In this document: piece after piece, positions 1 through 5,467 of the stretch
Layout of the letters: the number at the start of each line of letters is the position of its first letter
How positions within the stretch are numbered: position 1 is the stretch's first letter
Origin: Bacteroidia bacterium
GTDB lineage: Bacteria > Bacteroidota > Bacteroidia > B-17B0 > Aurantibacillaceae
Direction: 5' to 3'
Length of the DNA stretch: 5,467 nt
Assembly: GCA_026418315.1 (NCBI GenBank)
Contig: JAOABO010000115.1
Location: 1-5,467 of the forward strand
Translations under genes and position numbers: made by a program
The notes under the pieces: model-generated
The model's input: the letters and a program-made list of their open reading frames with translations, nothing else
Databases searched by the model: none
What the model was told of the DNA's origin: nothing

Positions 1-587
1 GTATTGGATTGATAGTCAGGAATAGATGCTAGTATTTTATCGTAATGGTTTTGAATGGACTTTAAATTAAACCTCCAATTCAATTTTTCGGGTGTTTCCC
101 AATACACATTTTTAAGCAAAAATTGAATGACAGCTTCATCATTTAAAAATTTTCTCAATATCAGCTCCACATCTTTTCGTGTTTTTACCACATCAAAATT
201 CACGGCATTCAGTGCTTCAAATACTTGAGTGTGTCCTGCCGGATATTGTCTTGGCGAAATATCCGCTATGATGATTTGCCTTAAAAAACCAGGATACAAT
301 CTATCTAACATCATCGCCACTTTCCCTCCCATGCTGTGCCCTAAAATAATTGGCGACTCTAAATGAAGCTCTTGCATCAATTCAAAAACATCTTGAGCCA
401 TCATTTCATAATCCATTTCATTGGTATGTGGTGATTGCCCATGATTCCTCAGATCTACCGTAATAGCTTGAATTCCGCTATCAGCCATTTTTTTGGCCAA
501 AGTAGCCCAATTATCGCTTTGTCCAAATAAACCATGTAAAATCACAAGGGGTTTATTTTCACCATATTGTCTGTAAAAAAGTTTCAT
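1..587 (-). CDS. Alpha/beta hydrolase (YbfF-like esterase), C-terminus cut off by the window edge
   Basis: This is a cytoplasmic serine hydrolase of the alpha/beta fold, probably an esterase acting on acyl esters or thioesters; the natural substrate is unknown. I translated 195 codons from ATG 587-585 with no stop before the edge. Visible motifs are the oxyanion-hole strand HGLFGQSDNW (residues 18-27), DLRNHGQSPH (45-54), and the nucleophile elbow GHSMGGK (83-89) with Ser85. ADISP (108-112) follows, where YbfF-type esterases place the catalytic Asp (here Asp109). Residues about 117-180 fit the helical cap. Relatives are about 255 residues long, so roughly 60 residues with the catalytic His lie outside the window. 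There is no signal peptide. The start lies 2 bases after the stop of the aldehyde dehydrogenase gene, so the two are probably translated from one mRNA. The motif order closely matches E. coli YbfF; assignment to the family is firm, but the substrate is not. Confidence 0.9.
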   Translation of the reverse strand, partial: MKLFYRQYGENKPLVILHGLFGQSDNWATLAKKMADSGIQAITVDLRNHGQSPHTNEMDYEMMAQDVFELMQELHLESPIILGHSMGGKVAMMLDRLYPGFLRQIIIADISPRQYPAGHTQVFEALNAVNFDVVKTRKDVELILRKFLNDEAVIQFLLKNVYWETPEKLNWRFNLKSIQNHYDKILASIPDYQSN

Positions 588-589
588 AA

Positions 590-2008
590 TTATTTTTCTT
601 TTAATAATAATTTTGGCTCGGTCATTTCTAAAATAGCGTATTTTACACCTTCTCTTCCAAAGCCACTTTCTTTCATTCCTCCATAAGGCATGGCATCTAA
701 TCGCAAAATAGATGTCGCATTATGAATAATGCCTCCGCATTCTATGTTTTCAAAGCAATATGACAATTCTTTTATATTATTGGTAAATACACCACATTGC
801 AGTCCGTATTTTGAATCATTCACTTTTTTTACAGCATCTTCAATGGTTCCGTCATATTTTTCAATGCATACTATCGGAGCAAATACTTCTTCAGAATATA
901 CTTTCATAAGAGAGTTCGTGTTTGTAAATATGGTTGGTTCAAAATAATTTTCATTTCTTTTTCCACCACATAGCAGCTGAGCTCCTTTTTCAAGTGCTTC
1001 ATTGACCCATTTTTCAGTTCTTATAGCATTTTCTTCATCTATCATTACAGAAATATCGGTATTTTTATCTGCGGGATGGCCGTATTTCAATGTTTTTGTT
1101 TTTTTGATGAAAAGTTCTAGAAACTCATCAAATAATTTCGGATGCACAAAAAATCTTTGAGCGTGTATGCATATCTGACCGCTATATGCAAATGCGGCTG
1201 TTACACAATGATTGATAATGGAAGTAACATTTGCAGTATCGGTAATAATGTTGGCTGCATTGCCGCCTAATTCTAATGTGATTTTTTTCTTTGGTGCTAT
1301 GCTTTTGATTTTCCAACCAACTTCCGGCGAACCGGTAAAAGATATTTTTTTTATCAAAGTATGATTGAGATATTTTTCAATCAAAGAACTTTTGCATGGT
1401 AAAACCGAGCAAGCACTTTTTGGAAAATCAGTTTGATGAATAATTTCTGCAAGTTTAAGAGCAGTTAAAGGAGTAGAGGAAGCAGGTTTCAATATAAAGG
1501 GACATCCGGCGGCTATAGCGGGAGCTACTTTATGTGCCACCAAGTTTAACGGAAAATTAAATGGAGTAATCGCAAGGATGGTCCCAACAGGAAAACGTTT
1601 TACATACGCTTCTCTTGGCATTTCATCAGGGGTAATGTCCAAATCAAAATATTCGTAAGCCCCCCTTTTGCTCTCTTCGGCGGCTGTTATAAATGTCTGT
1701 ATTGCACGATTGACTTCTGCAATAGCATATTTATATGGTTTGGCTGCTTCCTGAACTATTAAGTGAGCAAAGGATTTTTTTTCTTTTTCAATACTTTGCG
1801 CTATTTGTATTAATATCTGGTATTTTTTGTAAGAGCTTAACTTTTTGGTTTCGGCAAAAGATTCATAAGCAAGATGTATGGCAGATTCTAATACATCTTC
1901 ATTGGCCAAAGAAACTTTTGCAATTAAACTATTGTCAAAAGGATTAACAATTTCTGTATATTCAGAAGTTAGAACAAATTCACCCGCAAGGTATAATGGT
2001 TTAATCAT
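590..2008 (-). CDS. NAD(P)-dependent aldehyde dehydrogenase
   Basis: This cytoplasmic enzyme oxidises an aldehyde to a carboxylic acid with NAD or NADP; substrate and cofactor preference cannot be read from the sequence. The 472-residue protein covers the whole aldehyde dehydrogenase superfamily domain. Numbered from ATG 2008, it shows TPFNFPLN (148-155, Asn151 of the oxyanion site), ILKPAS (Lys174, cofactor binding), FTGSPEVG (224-231), LELGGN with the general base Glu246, SGQICIHAQR with catalytic Cys280, EEVFAP (373-378), and MPYGGMKESGFGREG near the C-terminus. The SGQICIHAQRFFV pattern and the EMTEPKLLL ending recall the uncharacterised ALDH21/y4uC-like branch; that subfamily call is from memory. 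I chose ATG 2008 over in-frame GTG 2017 because the GTG overlaps a putative -7 promoter box and homologues begin close to MIKPLYLAGE. It is the first gene of a leftward operon with the hydrolase, 2 bases apart. No key residue is missing. Confidence 0.95.
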   Translation of the reverse strand: MIKPLYLAGEFVLTSEYTEIVNPFDNSLIAKVSLANEDVLESAIHLAYESFAETKKLSSYKKYQILIQIAQSIEKEKKSFAHLIVQEAAKPYKYAIAEVNRAIQTFITAAEESKRGAYEYFDLDITPDEMPREAYVKRFPVGTILAITPFNFPLNLVAHKVAPAIAAGCPFILKPASSTPLTALKLAEIIHQTDFPKSACSVLPCKSSLIEKYLNHTLIKKISFTGSPEVGWKIKSIAPKKKITLELGGNAANIITDTANVTSIINHCVTAAFAYSGQICIHAQRFFVHPKLFDEFLELFIKKTKTLKYGHPADKNTDISVMIDEENAIRTEKWVNEALEKGAQLLCGGKRNENYFEPTIFTNTNSLMKVYSEEVFAPIVCIEKYDGTIEDAVKKVNDSKYGLQCGVFTNNIKELSYCFENIECGGIIHNATSILRLDAMPYGGMKESGFGREGVKYAILEMTEPKLLLKEK

Positions 2009-2016
2009 ATACAGCA

Positions 2017-2024
2017 CAAAAATA
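2017..2024 (-). promoter_or_regulatory. Candidate -7 box for the leftward ALDH-hydrolase operon
   Basis: The minus strand reads TATTTTTG, a full match to the Bacteroidota -7 consensus TAnnTTTG. It ends 8 bases before ATG 2008, so a start of transcription 4-6 bases downstream would give a leader of only a few bases. No TTG is seen at the usual -33 distance, and the region is very T-rich on this strand, so a chance match is possible. A one-mismatch alternative, TGAGTTTG, lies just upstream at 2025-2032. Confidence 0.35.
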
Positions 2025-2079
2025 CAAACTCATTTTTTTATCATATAAATATAATAGGAAATCACAACAGGAGGCATTA

Positions 2080-2109
2080 TTTAGATGATAAAATAATCTC
2101 GTATCTTTG
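2080..2109 (+). promoter_or_regulatory. Bacteroidota-type promoter of porW
   Basis: TATCTTTG at 2102-2109 matches the sigma-ABfr -7 consensus TAnnTTTG exactly and has the common TATCTTTGC form. A TTTAG at 2080-2084 lies at roughly the right distance for the -33 element but is a poor match to TTG. Transcription would begin near 2114-2116, leaving a leader of about 40 bases before the TTG start at 2154. The leader is A/T-rich with no Shine-Dalgarno sequence, as is usual in this phylum. Confidence 0.6.
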
Positions 2110-2153
2110 CCTGTTATATAATTTTAGAATAATTTTTTCGTTTTAATTTTACT

Positions 2154-2207
2154 TTGAAAAGATTAACTTTACATACGCTTTGGGTGGTGTTTTGGATAAC
2201 GGCCTGC
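2154..2207 (+). other. Lipoprotein signal peptide and lipobox of PorW
   Basis: Residues 1-18 have a short basic start (Lys2, Arg3), a hydrophobic core (LWVVFW) and the lipobox Ile-Thr-Ala-Cys at 15-18. Signal peptidase II would cut before Cys18. The next residues are Ser-Thr-Lys-Lys, a CSTKK start I recall as common in PorW/SprE proteins. The core is short and contains two Trp and a His, but the position of the Cys just before the conserved mature block supports it. Confidence 0.8.
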
Positions 2208-4856
2208 AGTACCAAAAAAAATACTGTGGTACATCGTTTTTGGCACAATATGAATACTCGTTTCAATGGGTATTTTAATTCTACTGAAAGCATTAAAGAA
2301 GGGGAGTATAAAATTCGCACTGCACACAAAGATAATTTTGATGAAATTCTTCCTGTTTATATCATTCCTGAAAATGATGAAGAAGCCAAAAAAACCTATC
2401 CTGAATTTGACCGTGCCATTAAAAAGGCATCATTAATGATTCAAAGACATGCAATTAAAGAAAAAGGAAGTAGTGCTGAAACCACTAAACATGGAGCTAA
2501 CAAGTGGATTGATAACTGTTGGATAAATATTGGGATAGCAAAATTTTACAAAAGAGAGTTTTTCAGCGGAATTGAAGCATTAGATTATGTTACTAATACT
2601 TACGTAAAGTCAAAAGACAAATATTATGCTTATGTATGGCTTGTAAAAAGTTACAATGAAATAGGAGCTGTTTCTGAAAGCGAAGTCATTTTAGACAATT
2701 TAAATAATGAAAAAAATTTACCTAAATATGTTCAGCATGAACTTTATCTGCTTTTTGCCGATTATTCTATTAAAAGAGGTAATTACAAAGAAGCGCTGAA
2801 AAATCTTGATAAATTCGTTAAACAGAAATATTATTTTAATGCAGAAAGAAAAAGACAAAAAGCCCGTGCATCATTTATAGCTGCTCAAATTAGCGAACAG
2901 TTAGGAGAATTAAAAAAAGCAAAAGAATATTACAAAAAAGTCCTCAAACTAAAACCGGATTATGACCTGATATTTTTTGCTAAAATGAAATCCTCTTTAC
3001 TTTATGACGAATCTAATCCTTCTGAAATGGAAAAAAGAAAAAAAGAATTGCTTCAAATGCTTAATGAAACCAAAAACAAAGAATATTCTGATGTTATTTA
3101 TTATACATTAGGACAAATAGAAGAAAAACAAAAACATACCGAACAAGCAAAGAAAAATTATATGTTATCGGTAAGAACCAGTTCTTCTAATCCCAAACAA
3201 AAATCTTATTCTTACTTAAAATTAGGTGATTTATTTTTTGAAGAAGGACAATATGTTGAGTCCGGGAAATATTATGATAGCGCAGTAACCACCTTACCCA
3301 AAAGCCATAAAAATTATGATAAAATTGTAGCACGAAAAGAAGTACTACAAACTTTAATTACTTACATTCAGGGTATTCACGAATTAGATAGTTTAATACA
3401 ACTGTCTAAAATAAATAAAGACGAAATTGATCGGTTGATTGACAGGCAAATTAAACAATATATGGCTGAAAAAGAAAAAAAGAAAAAAGAACAAGAAGAA
3501 AAAGGAAAATCCACTCCGCCAGGTCCATCTAATCTTAATGACCCTAATAATAATCCTTTTGCAGCTCAGTCCAATTCTTTTTATTTTTACAACAAAACCG
3601 CAGTTAATTACGGAATTCAGGATTTTATTAAAAAGTGGGGCAACAGGCCTTTAGAGGATAATTGGAGACGAAGTGTCAAAAACAAAACTCTTGAAGCCCC
3701 CGAAGAACAAAATAAAAACAACACCTCGCAAAATAACAATGCTAACACAAAAAACAACACAAACAATTCTCCTTCCAATAACAACAATAACAATATAGAC
3801 CCCAAAACTACCCGAGAATATTACTTGCAAAAATTACCTACCACTGATTCTACATACAATGCCTACATCAACAAAATAATAGATTATTATTACTTAATGG
3901 CCCTCACTTACAAAGAAGATTTGAATGATTATGCAAAGTCCATCAGAACATTTGAAGAGTTAAATCAAAAATACCCTGATAACAAATACAAACTTTCATC
4001 ATACTATCAATTGTATCTGCTGTACCAAAAGATAGGTAACATAAGTAAATCCAATGAATACAAAGAAAAAATACTTTCACAATATCCTCAAAGTGAGTAT
4101 GCTCAAATTATCAAAAACCCCAATTATGCGATTGCTAAACAAAATCAGGTAAATGCCTTTGAACAAAAATATGAACAATTATACAACGCTTATACAAATG
4201 GAAATTATTCAGAGTGTTATCAATTATCACAAGAATTAATCAATACAGGCGTAGGAGATAAAATGCTTCAAAAAGTAGAATTCTTTCAATATGCCTGCGG
4301 AGGTAAATTGAAAGGATTAGACACATTAGAACTCAACATGAAAAAATACATAGCGATCTATCCAAAGTCAGATTTGAAAGACAGAGCCAATGAAATTTTA
4401 ATGGCCATTAATAGGTACAGAAATCAAAAGAATACTTCTTCAGAAACAGAAACCTCGGTTGAAAAAAAAGATACTACATTCACTTATGATGCCACTGCAC
4501 TTCACTATTTTATTATTATTACACCCGATGAACCTAAAATGATCAATAATATTAAAAACACTATAGACGAGTTCAATCAAAAATACTACTCCAACGAACA
4601 ATTTTCAATTACATCCAACTTATATGCAGAAAAAAAACAAATCATACTTGTCAAGTCCTTTGGTAATGCAGATAAAGCCAGGCAATACTTTAATTTAATT
4701 ATGAATGATGAAGAAACATTTAATAATTATCCCAAAGATCAAATGGAGTTTTATATTATTTCAGATAAAAACTACAAACAATTGTACACCACTCATTCAC
4801 ATATTCAATATAAGTCCTTTTTTGAAAAACATTATAAAAGCAATGGAAAGAGCTGA
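2154..4856 (+). CDS. porW: T9SS outer-membrane TPR lipoprotein PorW (SprE in gliding flavobacteria)
   Basis: PorW/SprE is a periplasm-facing outer-membrane lipoprotein needed for type IX secretion and, in gliding species, for motility; in Porphyromonas it has been reported to connect the PorK/N ring with the Sov/SprA translocon. The 900 residues show a lipoprotein signal (1-17, Cys18) and the family N-terminal block HRFWHNMNTRFNGYFN (27-42). TPR-like helical repeats follow at about 120-390. A Lys/Glu-rich helix (about 423-452) leads to a Pro/Asn linker, then the conserved block FYFYNKTAV...WGNRPLEDNWR (476-505). After an Asn-rich insert (520-547) come more TPR-like helices (about 555-755) and a compact C-terminal domain (about 774-895, HYFIIIT...ILVKSFGNADKARQYFN). 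The start is TTG: an in-frame stop lies at 2130-2132, no ATG lies between, and the first ATG (Met33) would lose the signal. The length is typical of the family. It stands alone, with no other T9SS gene in view. Confidence 0.92.
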   Translation: MKRLTLHTLWVVFWITACSTKKNTVVHRFWHNMNTRFNGYFNSTESIKEGEYKIRTAHKDNFDEILPVYIIPENDEEAKKTYPEFDRAIKKASLMIQRHAIKEKGSSAETTKHGANKWIDNCWINIGIAKFYKREFFSGIEALDYVTNTYVKSKDKYYAYVWLVKSYNEIGAVSESEVILDNLNNEKNLPKYVQHELYLLFADYSIKRGNYKEALKNLDKFVKQKYYFNAERKRQKARASFIAAQISEQLGELKKAKEYYKKVLKLKPDYDLIFFAKMKSSLLYDESNPSEMEKRKKELLQMLNETKNKEYSDVIYYTLGQIEEKQKHTEQAKKNYMLSVRTSSSNPKQKSYSYLKLGDLFFEEGQYVESGKYYDSAVTTLPKSHKNYDKIVARKEVLQTLITYIQGIHELDSLIQLSKINKDEIDRLIDRQIKQYMAEKEKKKKEQEEKGKSTPPGPSNLNDPNNNPFAAQSNSFYFYNKTAVNYGIQDFIKKWGNRPLEDNWRRSVKNKTLEAPEEQNKNNTSQNNNANTKNNTNNSPSNNNNNNIDPKTTREYYLQKLPTTDSTYNAYINKIIDYYYLMALTYKEDLNDYAKSIRTFEELNQKYPDNKYKLSSYYQLYLLYQKIGNISKSNEYKEKILSQYPQSEYAQIIKNPNYAIAKQNQVNAFEQKYEQLYNAYTNGNYSECYQLSQELINTGVGDKMLQKVEFFQYACGGKLKGLDTLELNMKKYIAIYPKSDLKDRANEILMAINRYRNQKNTSSETETSVEKKDTTFTYDATALHYFIIITPDEPKMINNIKNTIDEFNQKYYSNEQFSITSNLYAEKKQIILVKSFGNADKARQYFNLIMNDEETFNNYPKDQMEFYIISDKNYKQLYTTHSHIQYKSFFEKHYKSNGKS
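3711..3794 (+). repeat. AAC/AAT-rich low-complexity tract coding an Asn-rich linker in PorW
   Basis: These 28 codons (residues 520-547) encode 17 Asn, mixed with Thr, Ser, Gln and Lys, ending in six consecutive Asn from a run of AAT and AAC codons. It lies between the conserved WGNRPLEDNWR block and the second TPR region, so it is probably a flexible surface linker. The synonymous mix of AAC and AAT means it is not a pure microsatellite, though related strains could still differ in its length. Confidence 0.8.
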
Positions 4857-4888
4857 TGTTTAGAGTTAAAGAAGATTCACACCTTTGC

Positions 4889-4912
4889 TCAATACATTGA
4901 TGATATTTTTTT
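4889..4912. terminator. Weak hairpin with T-run in the convergent gap after porW
   Basis: In the 60-base gap between the converging genes, TCAAT at 4889-4893 and ATTGA at 4896-4900 form a short perfect inverted repeat with only two bases between the arms, and seven T follow at 4906-4912. The stem is AT-rich and would be unstable, so this is a poor terminator. It is listed only because it is the best candidate in the place where one is expected for porW. Confidence 0.2.
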
Positions 4913-4916
4913 CAGA

Positions 4917-5159
4917 TCATTTTTTGATTTTTTCTTTGAAAAAACTAATTATCTCTTTTCTAAAAAAAAGAAAGATCAAAATGTAGGGAATGACCATCAA
5001 AAACAGAATACCACTATTTATTCCTTTTGCCACAGAGTTAGGATTATTTTGTAAATCACTTTCTGCAGCGGCTTTACACATCGCACACTGAGCGGCAGCA
5101 TTAAAAGTGAAAACAAACAGAATCATCCAACTGTATAATATTTTTTTTATTACACTCAT
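4917..5159 (-). CDS. Small exported single-span membrane protein with a Cys-x-x-Cys motif
   Basis: This 80-residue protein has no assigned function. It begins with a Sec-type signal (Lys5-Lys6, hydrophobic stretch about 7-19) and a likely cleavage site at AAA-Gln24. The mature protein would start with Gln-Cys-Ala-Met-Cys (24-28), then a short Ala/Asn-rich stretch, a conserved-looking GINSGI (46-51), a membrane span of about residues 51-66, and a basic tail (FFRKEIISFFKEKIKK). This places the CxxC outside the cytoplasmic membrane and the tail inside. I recall similar short proteins with a C-P/A-M-C motif across Bacteroidota, without a known role. A redox or metal-binding function is possible but unproven. 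The start is ATG 5159, 1 base after the stop of the upstream gene; an in-frame TTG at 5171 would overlap that gene and adds only KNN. Gln at the -1 position argues against a lipobox at Cys25. Confidence 0.8.
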   Translation of the reverse strand: MSVIKKILYSWMILFVFTFNAAAQCAMCKAAAESDLQNNPNSVAKGINSGILFLMVIPYILIFLFFRKEIISFFKEKIKK

Positions 5160-5160
5160 G

Positions 5161-5467
5161 TTATTCTTCAAATTTTTTATATTCTGATGGTATTGTAAAG
5201 AGATTGTCTTTCATTTTCTCTGAAGCAATTTTAGTTGCTTCCAGTTTAGAAATTATTTTACCAGTACTTATTTGTTTTTCAATGGAAAGTAAGGGCATAA
5301 CACCGGGTTTAATATTTTTAATCTGATTAAAATACACACTTTGCTTATCTTTTCTGTTCCATATTTGAAGCAGAGGAATAAAAAAATTAAAATCTTCTTT
5401 ATTCGTAATCCAATATGAAATTTCTGTATCTTCTACTGAGTTTTTAACAATGTATTCAGTACAAGGT
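5161..5467 (-). CDS. C-terminal part of a putative periplasmic DUF4412-like protein
   Basis: A frame open from the right edge to TAA 5163-5161 gives the last 102 codons of a protein whose start lies outside the window. It begins PCTEYIVKNSVEDTEISYWIT, continues with VMPLLSIEKQ in the middle, and ends DNLFTIPSEYKKFEE. The layout of a Cys-Tyr strand, a two-residue Tyr-Trp strand, a mid-domain Met-Pro-Leu and a final Phe-x-Ile-Pro-x-x-Tyr resembles the end of DUF4412/GLPGLI-type secreted Bacteroidota proteins. That resemblance is from memory of the pattern and is only moderate. No enzymatic motif is visible. Its stop is 1 base from the ATG of the CxxC membrane protein, so the two are very probably co-transcribed and translationally coupled. 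Continuous reading without stops in a region this AT-rich supports real coding. Confidence 0.65.
   Translation of the reverse strand, partial: PCTEYIVKNSVEDTEISYWITNKEDFNFFIPLLQIWNRKDKQSVYFNQIKNIKPGVMPLLSIEKQISTGKIISKLEATKIASEKMKDNLFTIPSEYKKFEE

Noticed and set aside
729..947. Plus-strand frames antisense to the aldehyde dehydrogenase (also at 1735-1947)
   Set aside because: Both are embedded in a fully conserved dehydrogenase frame on the other strand and show no protein-like motifs or start signals.
2066..2115. AACAGG at 2066-2071 and CCTGTT at 2110-2115 as an operator-like inverted repeat around the porW promoter
   Set aside because: The arms are only 6 bases and 38 bases apart; about two such pairs are expected by chance in an intergenic region of this size.
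2114..2329. A 71-codon minus-strand frame across the start of porW
   Set aside because: It covers the porW leader and signal peptide in antisense, and its sequence resembles no known family.
3439..3654. A 71-codon plus-strand frame inside porW starting at an internal ATG, very Lys-rich
   Set aside because: It is an offset reading of the A-rich Lys/Glu segment of porW; it has no promoter, no recognisable domain, and lies wholly inside a conserved gene.
3617..3805. A 62-codon minus-strand frame rich in Leu that looks like a membrane protein
   Set aside because: It is the antisense of the Asn-rich AAC/AAT tract, which reads as Leu/Val codons in reverse; the hydrophobicity is an artefact of composition.
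4928..4944. A perfect inverted repeat TTTTTTC-TTT-GAAAAAA considered as a terminator
   Set aside because: It lies within the last codons of the small membrane protein gene (Phe-Phe-Lys-Glu-Lys) and is made almost only of A and T, as expected from those codons by chance.

Overview
The window looks like a piece of chromosome from a Bacteroidota bacterium that carries a type IX secretion system (T9SS), perhaps a flavobacterium or a relative; the exact class cannot be fixed from here. The evidence is the low GC content (roughly 30% by eye), a TAnnTTTG-type -7 promoter box, the lack of strong Shine-Dalgarno sequences, and a long TPR lipoprotein recognisable as PorW/SprE, a T9SS component confined to this phylum.

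Layout: positions 1-2008 hold a two-gene leftward operon, an aldehyde dehydrogenase (590-2008) followed 2 bases later by a YbfF-like alpha/beta hydrolase that runs off the left edge (1-587). Positions 2009-2153 form a divergent intergenic region. It has a clear -7 box for the rightward gene and a possible -7 box almost touching the start of the leftward operon. Positions 2154-4856 hold porW, which starts at TTG. After a 60-base convergent gap, a second leftward pair follows. It consists of an 80-residue exported single-membrane-span protein with a Cys-Ala-Met-Cys motif (4917-5159) and, 1 base upstream of its start, the C-terminal 102 codons of a probably periplasmic DUF4412-like protein (5161-5467, cut by the right edge).

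How the genes fit together: porW belongs to the protein export and gliding machinery of the outer membrane. The dehydrogenase and hydrolase are cytoplasmic small-molecule enzymes with no visible link to secretion. The two small leftward genes look like envelope proteins and are probably co-transcribed. No RNA gene, CRISPR array, insertion sequence or phage feature was seen. The window is mostly ordinary core genome. The points most worth a second look are the TTG start and the Asn-rich insertion of PorW, the short CxxC membrane protein, and the near-leaderless arrangement of the dehydrogenase.
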